This document shows, piece by piece, positions 1 to 9,927 of a DNA stretch of 52,825 nt (its first letter is position 1; the number at the start of each line of letters is the position of its first letter). The position numbers and the translations under genes were made by a program. Below the pieces are notes generated by a model that was not told where the DNA came from, did no database searches, and saw only the letters and a list, made by a program, of their open reading frames with translations. Origin of the DNA: Stentor coeruleus (taxonomy: Eukaryota; Ciliophora; Heterotrichea; Heterotrichida; Stentoridae); contig MPUH01000460.1 of assembly GCA_001970955.1 (NCBI GenBank), forward strand, positions 1 to 52,825, given 5' to 3'.

Positions 1-17
1 TAACACCCTAACACCCT
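1..17. repeat. Telomere (C-rich strand), left chromosome end
   Basis: The window opens with two tandem copies of the 8-base unit CCCTAACA (seen as TAACACCC twice, then T) before unique sequence starts. This unit is the known telomere repeat of heterotrich ciliates. The C-rich strand at the 5' end is the orientation expected of a left chromosome end. The first gene stops about 210 bp inside, so the subtelomere is very short. Only two units remain, probably trimmed by assembly. Confidence 0.9.
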
Positions 18-225
18 TTCACTTTTTATTTATCAAGATTGCAAAGATCTTATTGCATGAATAGCAAGCCCTAAGCCACTTGTATTGCTTTTTTTTTTAT
101 TTTATATACACTTATATGCTCTAGATATATCTATATTCTTTATACATAAATATATTAGCATCCTATTCTTAAACAAAATTTTAGCTTTTAATAACTTTAA
201 TCACCTCTAAAATAACAAAAAACCT

Positions 226-1074
226 CTAGATATATTTCACTATATTCACATATCCCGGCAAACTATTCATATTTTCTTCAGAGTACATTTTAATCTTATT
301 AATAACCTCTTTGGAATTTCCATCTGAAAGAATTGCAGTATAACTTACAACACAATGTGCGTAGCCAACCTTACACACTTTTCCCAACACAGCTCCACAA
401 CAGCCACACTGCTTTTCATTATCCTGACTAATCTCTGCATTAATATCAAACTCCCCAAGCCCAATGTTTATAATAATTCTCTGTTTGAAAGCTGAACAAT
501 TTATATTCAAGCACAAAGCTTCAAGGACAAGTCCTGACTTTTTTATCTTCCACATTTGAATTTCATTAATATTATGCCCATCTTCAAGTATATGCAATCG
601 TGTATTACTCGGTATATCATAATCATCAAATTTTTGATCATGCTCTAATTCTAATTGTCCATAAATAACTTTTGAATTAGGCTTTTCAACGATTGTTTTT
701 ATAAGGGCTAATTTGCTAACTTCTTTTTCTGTTTCATATCTTGATGTTGCAGAGAAATACGTAATTAAAATATTTGATTTTTTAATTTCCATTGGGATTC
801 CAATAATTGTTAAGGTGTCATTAGGCTGCAAACGGAGGTTGTATATACGATTAGAGTCTTCAAGTGAATATTCTTTGCCTTTAAATGTGATACGATATGA
901 TAAGGCTTTAGGAGAATAATTGGAACTGATGTTGTCGAGAATTACTTTTTTGCATAGATCTTTAAAGAGAGTCCTGACTGTTGACTTGACGGAGATGCTT
1001 TCGGAGTTGAAAATTGGTGAGTTGAGGTTTACGTGAACTAATATATCAGTATCAACAGATTGGTTGCAGCCCAT
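226..1074 (-). CDS. N-myristoylated protein with ubiquitin-like region, function unknown
   Basis: This 282-aa protein starts MGCNQS, a strong N-myristoylation signal with an adjacent Cys (residue 3) suited to palmitoylation, so it is probably anchored to a membrane. Residues about 10-95 look like a ubiquitin-like fold: a beta-rich stretch ending in the GKEYSLEDSNRIYNLRL segment, then a TLTIIG strand. A Cys-rich patch (CGCCG) lies near residue 225. The last codons overlap a possible 15-nt intron at 226-240 (GTGAAATATATCTAG, A at position 10). Splicing it would replace the last five residues with a 14-residue tail. The GTGA start is off the GTAA pattern, so I keep the unspliced end. It is the most telomere-proximal gene. 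I do not recognise a family. Confidence 0.75.
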   Translation of the reverse strand: MGCNQSVDTDILVHVNLNSPIFNSESISVKSTVRTLFKDLCKKVILDNISSNYSPKALSYRITFKGKEYSLEDSNRIYNLRLQPNDTLTIIGIPMEIKKSNILITYFSATSRYETEKEVSKLALIKTIVEKPNSKVIYGQLELEHDQKFDDYDIPSNTRLHILEDGHNINEIQMWKIKKSGLVLEALCLNINCSAFKQRIIINIGLGEFDINAEISQDNEKQCGCCGAVLGKVCKVGYAHCVVSYTAILSDGNSKEVINKIKMYSEENMNSLPGYVNIVKYI

Positions 1075-2080
1075 TAAAATTAATATTTTTGCGGGATTTG
1101 AATTAGGTTATATATATATTCTATAGCATTTTTTTTAATATGAGGATGATTTTAAGGGAATTTTAGAGGTTTTTAAATTATAGAAGAATATATGTGAGGA
1201 TTTTTATATGAAAGATTGCTAGTATAGTAAATATAAAAAGGATTAATGGAGTTCTCAGAAGTGGCAATGATAACATAAGGAAAATTCCTTGCCTTTTATA
1301 AAAGGTATAAAAAATAGATGCCATTTGAGATATGGTTAGTATGATGTGTAGATATGAGTATATTATTTTTGATGATATTTTTGAAACTCATACTAGAAAA
1401 GCTTGATATAATAAAACATGGAAGTTAGGAAAATGTATAATAATAAGTAATTTATGCTACTGTTTAATATTTTATTGAGAAAATAATTCATAATAATACT
1501 TAAAAAAATCATTTACTTGTATGCTTATTTTATATATGAATTCTTTTTGTGATTAAAAATTTAATTGAAATAGATTTAAAAACTGTAGTCAATAAAATTT
1601 CCTTTAAGGTAACTTATAATCAAACTTTTATCATGTGATTAAAAATTTAATTGAAATAGATTTAAAAACTGTAGTCAATAAAATTTCCTTTAAGGTAACT
1701 TATAATCAAACTTTTATCTATCAAAAAGTATTATTTCTGTAAATTTATGTTAAAAAAAGGGAAAAAATCTAATAATTTAAGATAATATAGCATAACTAAC
1801 TGTCTTCAACATACTTTAGCGTGCCAACAGTTAATTTTAATTTAAAATTCTTATTTGAATTGCGATTTTTTTCTCAACTTCCTAAGGTTTTTCTCTAAAT
1901 AAATCTTTAATTTATATCTTTAAAGCGCAACTTCGTTAGTGATAGAGTTTATCTTAAGAAAATAGTAATGCTTAATCATTCAATTGTAACAACTACTTTT
2001 AGCATTAATTAAATCACCTTCATCTGACTTACCGAAAAACCTCTTATCATTTAACCTAAATCTAATATAAATTTAAACCC
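1075..2080. other. Intergenic, between divergent genes
   Basis: About 1 kb of AT-rich DNA between two divergently transcribed genes. It must hold both promoters. The only structure I see is the 86-bp-period tandem duplication listed separately. No ORF or RNA gene is convincing here. Confidence 0.6.
1548..1718. repeat. Perfect tandem duplication, 85-bp copies
   Basis: Bases 1548-1632 are repeated exactly at 1634-1718, a period of 86 with one spacer base. The copies begin TGTGATTAAAAATTT and end CTTTTATC. They lie between divergent genes and show no coding potential. The exact match means a recent duplication, or an assembly fold like the one at 30009, though no N is present here. Confidence 0.9.
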
Positions 2081-4804
2081 ATGAGCAAATACCAAATGCT
2101 AAAATCAAGTGACAAAGACCAATCCAAGCACTCAAAAAGTTCACCTTCAGTACAATTCTCAGAAGCTATCCTCAATGAAGATGGACTAACTACAAATGAA
2201 GTCCTTGAAAGACAAGCTATCAATGGGTAATACCTATTCAGTCCCAACGAAATTGAAGAGCTAAAAAGGAACCCCTTTAGAAATTTTCTAAGATATTTCT
2301 GGGGCCCAATGCCTTTTTTGATATGGACTGCCACTTTGATTGAACTTGTCCGTTTAGCTCCTTTGAATTTTTCCTTTTTACTAGTCCTACAATTTGTCAA
2401 TGGTCTAGTTTGGTATTATGAGGATAGGAATTCTATGGAAGCAATCAAAGCATTAAGACAAAGTCTTGCGCCAAAAGCTAAAGTTAAAAGAGATGGAGTT
2501 TGGAAGGTTGTCCCAGCTAGAGAACTTGTTGTTGGGGATAAAATTTTCATATCACCTGGAGACTTATTGCCTGCTGATTGTATTTTAGGACCTGGGGAAT
2601 GTCGCATTGATCAGTCGATGCTTACCGGGGAAACTGTGCCTGTACTAAGAACAGAAGGGGCAAGAGTTTACATGGGCTCACTTTGTAAAAAAGGTGAAAT
2701 TGAAGCTTTTGTCTGCAGTATCGGCAAAAACACCTTCTTCCGCCGCAATACAACACTTGTCACTGAAGTCCAACGCAAAGGCAATGTGCAAAAAGTTCTC
2801 ACCCGCATAGCTTTCTGGCTTGTAACAGTCTCAGCTATTTTAGTTGCTGTTGTCCTAGTTATACTCCTAGTAAAAGGTAATGAATTTCTTGAAAGTATCG
2901 CCGTCTGCGCAATACTCATGGTCATATCTTTACCTATAGCAATGCAAGTTGTCTGCGCAACCACTTTGGCTGTAGGCGCAAGCTCCTTAAGTAAAGAAAA
3001 AGCTATAGTCAGCAGTTTATCTTCTATAGAAGAACTTGCTGGAATGGAAATTCTATGCATAAATAAATCTGGATACTTGACAAAAAGTAATCCTTATATA
3101 AAGCCTCCAGTTCTTGTAAACTGCCCTAACATCGAAGAGCTCTTTCTTCTAGCTCTATTATCAAGTAGAAAAGAAAAAGATTCACAAAATGCTATCGACA
3201 AATGTATATGCGATTTTGCTATAGAAAACTGTAAAGTCAATTGGACTTGCTATGAAGAAGAAGACTTTATTCATTATGATGCCAAAAATAAACGTACAAT
3301 GGCTACTATAAGACATGCTAATACAGGGGAATATTTTAGTTGTTGCAAAGGCTCACCACAAGTTATCCTAGCATTAACTGAAAACTGGACTATAGAAAAA
3401 GAAGTTAGTAATCATGTATGTGAATTAGCTAGCCAAGGTTTAACATCAATAGCAATTGCTAAGACTAATCAGCATGGTCAATGGGTATTTTGTGGGATTA
3501 TTCCAATTGGCTATGAATACCCTGAAGATATTGAGAAGCATTTTCAGATGCTTAAAGATTTGAATATAAAAGTAAGCATTTTAACTGGAGATCAGATTAA
3601 TGTGGCTAAGGAGGTATGCAGAAAAGTTGGTTTTGGTGATATGATTTTTAATGCTGAAATTTTTAATACTGATGACACGGTTGTGCAAAGGGAATTAGTT
3701 GAAGCAACAGTTTTAGATTCTGATGGGTATGCGGAAGTATACCCAGAACATAAGTTTACATTGGTGAAAGTTCTTCAGAGAATAGGAAAAAAAGTTGGCA
3801 TTACTGGGGTTTCGATTAATGATGCTCCAGCTTTGAAATGCGCTGATGTTGGTCTTGCTGCTTATGGAGCTACAGATGCTGCTAAGACTGCAGCTGATAT
3901 TATTTACCATGAACCTGGGCTAGGACCGATTATAAAGTCTATAAAAAAAGCTAGACAAATTTTCCAAAGAGCAGAGACATACTGTGTTTATCGTATCTAT
4001 TGCAGTTTCCAACTTTTACTATTTTTCTTTGTCGGTGCTGTATTCATAAAACCTGCACAGCACTCATGTCATGGAGTATCTGGGTGCAAAGACCTACCTA
4101 ATGTGTCGATTTTACCAGTTCTCACACTTGTTATGATAGCTTTACTCAATGATGGGATTATAATTTCTATAGCCTATGACTCACAAAAACCCTCATCTGA
4201 CCCTAAAAAATGGAACCTTTCGCTTATATTTTTACTAGCTTGCACACTTGGCTCAGTATCTTTTTTCACATCTCTAGCTTTTTTGCATATAGGCCTTTCT
4301 CATATGGATTCTGGCAATCCTAATCCAGTTTTATCAGCTTTTGGTTTACCTTGCTTGAGCTATGGAGAGCTTTTAACTGGAGTATTTTTGAAAATATCGA
4401 TTTCTAACTATTTGGCTATATTCACTGTAAGAACTAAACATATATTTTTAATGGATTTCCCCAGTGCTATTCTAACTTGCGCTAGTATTTTAGCTTTAAT
4501 TACTACAACTTTGATATCAAAGTATTGGTATTTGAATATACAGCCTATTAATAGTGTAATTGTTGCAACGTTAGCACCTATATCGTGGAAATTAGTCCTT
4601 ATTATATGGGTGTATGATTTAATTATTTTTGTTGTTCAGGATGTTGTGAAAGTAATTATTTTTAACAGTTTTGAAAAGTTTAGACCGAGATCTTTAGATC
4701 CTGACCTTAAGAAGCTTACATTAACAGAAGCATTTTGTAGTTATTATAAGCAAAGTTCTCAGAATATCACGACACAGAGATCAAATTTTGCCGCTAGTGC
4801 TTGA
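2081..4804 (+). CDS. P3A-type plasma-membrane H+-ATPase homologue, predicted inactive pseudoenzyme
   Basis: Two exons (2081-2226, 2242-4804) joined by the 15-nt intron GTAATACCTATTCAG encode 902 aa. Exon 1 gives the cytosolic N-terminus, and splicing restores the family motif NEIEELKRNPFRNFLRYFWGP. Retained parts: LTGE of the actuator domain, KGSP and LTGDQ in the nucleotide and P domains, EVYPEHK, NDAPAL, and the M6 segment LNDGIIISIAYD whose Asp is the proton-carrying residue in the family. Lost parts: the phosphorylated Asp of DKTGT is Asn323 (codon AAT, 3062-3064, in NKSGYLT), the Mg-binding GDG is GVS (Val572), and the second Pro of M4 PIAMP is Gln. The frame is fully open over 900 codons, so this looks like a maintained protein that cannot complete the normal phosphorylation cycle. 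A regulatory or subunit role is inference. Confidence 0.9.
2227..2241 (+). other. 15-nt spliceosomal intron
   Basis: GTAATACCTATTCAG interrupts a Gly codon of the P-type ATPase after two bases. Removal joins an ATG-started exon to the main frame at the conserved N-terminal motif. It shows the window's consensus: GTAA at the start, TA at positions 9-10 and AG at the end. Confidence 0.9.
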
Positions 4805-5177
4805 GTTGGTATTTAGAAAACTTACTAGAAATATTAATTATAGTTTTTAAAAAATAGTCTACAGAATTATATTCAAATAATATATAACGTACATATAAAC
4901 TAAATAGGCCATCTTCTTGTATATAATGCCTAGCTCTAAATTTAACTAAAATCCATAATTTTCTATGAATCACTAGCCTAAATATATTATCAAGTATTAT
5001 ATTATTTATATCGAATTCTTTTTTAATTTAAGAATTTGCATCTTATCATATATTTCAATAACCTTAATAAAATATATCTAATAATATTCACCTCATTTCT
5101 ATACCTCAAAAAATTATATTCTCAATATGAAAACCTAAAAATACTATCTAACTTAAAAATCATAAATTTTAATATTA
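4805..5177. other. Intergenic, between convergent genes
   Basis: About 370 bp of AT-rich sequence between the stop of the ATPase homologue and the stop of the Rab-like gene on the other strand. I see no ORF, RNA gene or repeat. Confidence 0.6.
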
Positions 5178-5714
5178 CTATGGAAAATCACTATCATCAG
5201 TAGCTTTAATCAATTCAATCACTTTCCGCAAAATACTCTCTGAGTTTCTTACAAACTTTTTACTAGCTTCTAAATAAACCACTTTGAAATCTTTAATCAG
5301 AATATCAAGGACATTAGTTTGATTTTTACTATCAAGCTTTGACAAATTCCCAACATATATTATATAGCTAGATGTTCTACATATATTTCTCAAAGAGTCA
5401 ACCCATTCTGCAAGTTCAGGAAATGATCTGACCTTATGGACGCTGAAAAATATAATTATACAATCAGCTCTATTATATAAGGGTGCATAAGCATTAATAT
5501 AACGTTTAATTAAAGGCATATCCCAGACATCAAGCTCATAGATATTTTGGTCATAATAGAATGATGCTGTTTTGTAGTTGTATCCAAAATGAGGAGCGCA
5601 AGGGAATTTATTTTGGTTGAATAAAGGATAGTATATATATCGATTTTTTCCCTTACCAGAATCTTCGATGATGCATAGGTTTAGAATTTTTATACTCATA
5701 TTTATCATCCACAA
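5178..5714 (-). CDS. Rab-like small GTPase with degenerate GTP-binding motifs
   Basis: 178 aa with the layout of a Ras/Rab G domain. An initial strand leads into IIEDSGKGKN where the P-loop GDSGxGK[ST] should be: the first Gly is Glu and the Ser/Thr after Lys is Asn. Then comes YKTASFYYD (beta2), ELDVWDMP where switch II WDTAGQ should be, and YNRADCIIIFFSV (Rab YYRGADGIILVYDV). NKxD reads NLSK in VGNLSKLD, and SAK is ASK in LEASKKF. There is no C-terminal Cys for prenylation. The overall fold is convincing but every nucleotide-contact motif is changed, so GTP binding is doubtful. An internal Met at residue 6 (MSIKIL) is an equally likely start. The frame is open end to end, arguing for a pseudo-GTPase more than a dead gene. 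Confidence 0.75.
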   Translation of the reverse strand: MWMINMSIKILNLCIIEDSGKGKNRYIYYPLFNQNKFPCAPHFGYNYKTASFYYDQNIYELDVWDMPLIKRYINAYAPLYNRADCIIIFFSVHKVRSFPELAEWVDSLRNICRTSSYIIYVGNLSKLDSKNQTNVLDILIKDFKVVYLEASKKFVRNSESILRKVIELIKATDDSDFP

Positions 5715-6409
5715 GTAAATTCATATTTCGATTGGGAGCCTGTATCAATTTTGCCTTTCGGCGGTTTGTCAGAAACTTAGGATTTTAAATGAATATAAGA
5801 AATAGGGGAGATATGCAAGATAATTTGAATAAAAGATTAAGGATAGACTATTTTATAGATGTGGGTTTTAGTTTTTAAGGGAAAGAATTATAGAAGAAAT
5901 TACTATAAGTTTATAAGAAGAATAAGTATTTAAGATAATGTGAAAATCTTATTGAGTATAGTTGAAAATATCTATTTTAAGTATGAATTATTTTGTTTAT
6001 TAAGATGACTGTTTATGATTTGAGAATAGATAATTAATATATAATTTTAAATAGTTAGGAATTTAGCAAATAATTTAACACACTGGAATATTTTGATAAA
6101 AATGATAGGATTGATAAAAGTGAAAGCTATCGATTATAAATATTTGTATAGAATTAAGATGTTTGCTGTTTGAATTTCCATATCTTTTATCAGAAAACGC
6201 ACTTGTAAATAAAGTATTCTCCTAAAACGTAATTATATTGAATTAGCAATCAAAAAAATAATCTAAATCAAGATAAAATTCATAAATAGCATAATTTTAT
6301 AACCAATCTAAATCTTTGGCTTACAATAAAATACAACAAGTCAATAAAAATCCCCAAACTTATACGAATTGCAAACACCTAAACTTCTCATCAAAAAATA
6401 TCTTAATAA
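5715..6409. other. Intergenic, between divergent genes
   Basis: About 700 bp of AT-rich sequence between the divergent Rab-like and TBCC genes. It should contain both promoters. No ORF, repeat or RNA gene is evident. Confidence 0.6.
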
Positions 6410-7375
6410 ATGGAAACAGAAGGAGAGGCCGCCAGACGAAGATTCGAAGAGCGACACCTAATAAACAGTAACCCCTAAGTAGTGGAGGAGCTAAACCGAA
6501 TCAAATCCGAATATGAAAAAAAGCGTGAGGCAGAAAGTGCTCCAGAGGAAAACGTGAACCTATTCGACACGACCTTTGCAGAAAAGATTAAAAAAATCAA
6601 AGACTCCATAGTCTTACTTACAACAGAAAATGTTAATACCCAAGCCGAAGAGTTAAAAAAACAAGTTGCAGAGTGCTCTGACTATCTAAACCAAAGTGTT
6701 CATTTCCTTAATTCCTATACAATCCTCCAAGGCCAATTGAAAATGAACTCTTTACTTGAAGAAATCTCTTCAGCCCAAAGTGCATTGGCTCCAAGGAAAA
6801 AGTTCGCTTTTTCAAAAAGAACTGTCAAAAAAGAAGCTCAAGCTGAAAACCATGTACAAAATAAAGAAATTACTATACAACTCGAAGGAATACAAGATCA
6901 AGTAAATGGGGATTTCCGTAAAGAAGATTCAGAACTGAGTCAATATAATTGCTTTCAGCTAAAAAACTTGACTAATTGTCGGGTTTTACTGTTAGGAAGA
7001 CTGAAAGCAGTACATATGCTGAATTTGAAGGCTTGTGAAATTTATATTGGTCCTGTAGCTGGAGCTGCGCATATAACAGAATGCGTTGATTGTAAGATTT
7101 ATGTTGCGGCACATCAGATTAGGATACATCAGAGCTTGAATACGGATTTTTATATATTTGTTGCGACGAATCCTATAGTGGAAAGTGTTAAAAATGTAAG
7201 GTTTGCTCCGTATGGACTTGTGTACTCTGATATAGCAAATCATATGAATCTTAGTGGTTTGGCTGGAGTAAATAAATGGGACCAGGTGCAAGACTTCAAA
7301 TGGCTGAAGCAGGAGAAATCTCCGAATTGGGACGTTTTGCCAGAAGACATCAGAATTCAGAAAAAAATTGAGTAA
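6410..7375 (+). CDS. TBCC: Tubulin-binding cofactor C (TBCC)
   Basis: Two exons, 6410-6467 and 6483-7375, are split by the 15-nt intron GTAACCCCTAAGTAG (6468-6482), giving 316 aa. TBCC is the GTPase-activating component of the cofactor C-D-E complex that releases folded alpha/beta-tubulin dimers. The N-terminal half is helical and charged, including a spectrin-like bundle. The C-terminal half is the beta-helical C-CAP/TBCC domain with NCRVLLLGRLKAVHM, GPVAGAAHI and ECVDCKIYVAAHQIRIH. The Arg in QIRIH (residue 233) aligns with the catalytic arginine finger of human TBCC (QQLRIH), and VRFAPY closes the domain as in orthologues. Length and motifs fit an active protein. The exon 1 ATG is preferred because the second exon has no good start of its own. 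Confidence 0.92.
6468..6482 (+). other. 15-nt spliceosomal intron
   Basis: GTAACCCCTAAGTAG lies in the TBCC gene. Splicing joins the first base of a codon to TG, making an internal Met codon and restoring one frame from the exon 1 ATG. Confidence 0.9.
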
Positions 7376-7559
7376 TTTAGTTTATACAAGTGAGAATATG
7401 CATTATTATATAATTATCAATATGTATAGTTTCTATACAAAGTACTATTACATTATTATCTTTTGAGCTAAGAAGTTATATAAAAACAAAAAAAATATAT
7501 TAAACCTTCATTGTAGCGAAATGCTATAAAACTTTAACACCCTTCTTTACAGTAGAAAT

Positions 7560-8100
7560 TTAAATTATTATTACTATTTCATATCTTAGTCGATTACTAC
7601 AACTTGTCTCATTTTGGTACATTTTTACTGGTGCAAGTCCTATCATCCTAAACCTCGAAATCAAAATATACAATCCCATGAAGGAATTTTTTCTTATATC
7701 CCAATTTCATGCATTAGATAGCAAATAATTCACTGCGGTTGAGATTTGCAACTTCAATAATATATGTTTTTGTATTCAAATTCTTTATAAAGTCATAAAA
7801 AGAAGATATAAGCCTATATACAAAGTTGGAAATGCTTCAAAATTGATGTATCCTGAGTGTCTTGAACAAATCACTCATAAAGACAGTTTTATAATATTTT
7901 TAAGACTTTGATTCATCAATAATTCTTTACTTAAATCAGTAACTATATCAATATCGTCAAGTAAAAGGTGGATCTTGCTATGAAAAAACTCTTCTTTCAA
8001 ATTTTTCGCATTGCGAGAAATATCCTTCATCATTCTCATCTTACTTGATATCTCTTCTTTACATACATTTTCTAAATTCATCAATAAAGGTGCAGGTGAA
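7560..8100 (-). pseudogene. Decayed protein-coding gene, family not recognised
   Basis: Reading the minus strand downward from about 8100, protein-like stretches continue for 500 bp but shift frame and hit stops. First comes a 69-codon piece (7875-8084) with NLENVCKEEISSKMRMM. Then follow SGYINFEAFPTLYIGLYL, FYDFIKNLNTKTYIIEV and VANLNRSELFAI ending in a stop (about 7713-7860), and after another shift FMGLYILISRFRMIGLAPV and KMYQNETSCSNRLRYE (7560-7680). No GT...AG intron of 15-16 nt repairs the breaks. The pieces read like one former protein on one strand, but I cannot name it. The rest of the 7376-8406 spacer shows nothing else. Confidence 0.4.
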
Positions 8101-8406
8101 AGGATCCTGCTTCATATCTTAGCTGCTAGCAAAAGCAATTTTCTTAAGAAAGCTGATATCTTATTTTCGGCATTCTATTAATTATATGAAATTTTCACAT
8201 TGAATATTTCTTAATAAAAACTTCCAAAAATTTTAAATTCTAATCGAACTTCTCTAAACTCATCTTAAGCCACTCTAAATTTCTCAATTATATGCAAGCA
8301 CCTTACTATTCAAATCTTTTAAAATATCCAATTATATCCTCAGCCAATCAAATCTCTTATTTTATATTCATATAAGCATCTAATCGATATCTCATAGAAA
8401 ATAATA

Positions 8407-9315
8407 ATGGTAGATAGTTGGCTGGCGACTTTAAACGAAGGTAAATGTCTTCCAGAAGACGAACTGTTCCAATTATGTGAAAGCGTCAAAGCTCTTCTCA
8501 TGGAAGAAAATAATGTCCAACCTGTTAGCGCCCCAGTCATCATCTGTGGGGATATTCATGGTCAATTCTATGACCTGCAAGAGTTGTTTAGAATCGGTGG
8601 AAGTATTCCTGAACAAAACTATATTTTTATGGGTGACTATGTTGATAGAGGATATAACTCAGTTGAAACATTTGAACTCCTTTTGGCCTTAAAGGTTAAA
8701 TATCCTCAATGCATCACTCTTCTTAGAGGAAACCACGAGTCCCGTCAAATTACTCAGGTTTATGGATTCTATGATGAATGTGTTAGAAAATACGGGAACT
8801 CAAACCCATGGAAATACTGTACAGATGTATTTGATTACCTAAACATTGCAGCTGTGGTGGAAAACAAAATCCTCTGTGTTCACGGAGGGCTATCCCCTGA
8901 GATCAAAACCCTAGATCAAATAAGAACTATCGATAGAAAAGTTGAAATCCCTCATGAAGGAGCTTTTTGTGATCTTATGTGGAGCGATCCTGAAGATATT
9001 GAAACCTGGTCTATTAACCCAAGAGGTGCTGGATGGATATTTGGATCTAGAGTAACTGAAGAATTCAATCAAATCAATGGACTTGATTTAGTATGTAGAG
9101 CACATCAGCTTGTACAAGAAGGCTATAAGTATTGGTTCCCTAAGAAAAACTTAGTTACTGTATGGAGTGCACCCAATTATTTCTATAGATGTGGTAATGC
9201 TGCGGCTATATTGATAGTGGATCAGAATCTTGGAACTAGCTTTAAGATGTTCTCAGAAGTCCCACAGAGCGCTAAAAGTGTCCCACCAAGAAGCGTCGTT
9301 CCTTATTTCTTATAA
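8407..9315 (+). CDS. PPP6C: Serine/threonine phosphatase PP6 catalytic subunit
   Basis: 302 aa, close to the family length of 305. All metal-site motifs of PPP phosphatases are intact: [21 protein letters not shown] and HGGLSP. Features typical of PP6 rather than PP2A or PP4 include NVQPVSAPV before the first motif, [18 protein letters not shown] and the long shared stretch around [10 protein letters not shown]. It ends in PYFL like other PP2A-family enzymes, where the terminal Leu is carboxymethylated. It should act in the cytosol with SAPS and ankyrin regulatory subunits. No intron is needed. The ATG at 8407 is preceded by an AT-rich leader, as in other genes here. Confidence 0.95.
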   Translation: MVDSWLATLNEGKCLPEDELFQLCESVKALLMEENNVQPVSAPVIICGDIHGQFYDLQELFRIGGSIPEQNYIFMGDYVDRGYNSVETFELLLALKVKYPQCITLLRGNHESRQITQVYGFYDECVRKYGNSNPWKYCTDVFDYLNIAAVVENKILCVHGGLSPEIKTLDQIRTIDRKVEIPHEGAFCDLMWSDPEDIETWSINPRGAGWIFGSRVTEEFNQINGLDLVCRAHQLVQEGYKYWFPKKNLVTVWSAPNYFYRCGNAAAILIVDQNLGTSFKMFSEVPQSAKSVPPRSVVPYFL

Positions 9316-9927
9316 GTAGATAGATAAGAGGAATTTTGCTTTTAAATTAAAGGATTTCTATGAGGTTTAGGCTAATGTAATTTTTTTCATTGAAGAATGG
9401 GCTTTAGTTTAAGATTTGATGGAGATTTTTGAGTAATTTATACTATTCTATCTGCAAAATTGGGTTAAAGGATTAGATAATAATGGTTTTTTGATGCTGG
9501 AGACTTGTAGGATTAAAAAGAATGAAGGATATTTTGAAGAAATAATGATGAAGTATACCCGTGCAATTTTGTGTATTGCATACTCGAAAGATCCAGAAAA
9601 TGATATTAATCATAAATATGAAATAATTATAAAAATAATATGCAAGTGTAAGAAGCATATAAATATGATTAGATCTTAGCAAATTTTCTTTAAAGTATTT
9701 AAAGAAAATTTTCAACCCAATATTTTTTATGTTAAAAGCACAATGCATAATTTTATGAATATCAAACTTTTATATTATATACTTAATTCAATGAAATAAA
9801 ATCTTAATATAAACAATGTACTCTCCAAACTCGCAAATATCTACAGTTTTACTATCCTATTGTTGTAATATAAAATTCATATTTTCTAGATATATTGAAT
9901 GCATTTCCTCTCTTTAATCTTATATAA
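9316..9927. other. Intergenic region
   Basis: About 600 bp of AT-rich sequence. Short open frames on both strands (for example 9491-9679 plus, 9473-9748 minus) overlap each other, are rich in Ile, Lys and Asn codons and resemble no protein. I regard them as chance. Confidence 0.5.

Noticed and set aside
9473-9748. Overlapping ORFs on both strands (91 and 62 aa)
   Set aside because: Ile/Lys/Asn/Phe-rich translations of AT-rich DNA without any motif. Mutual shadows.
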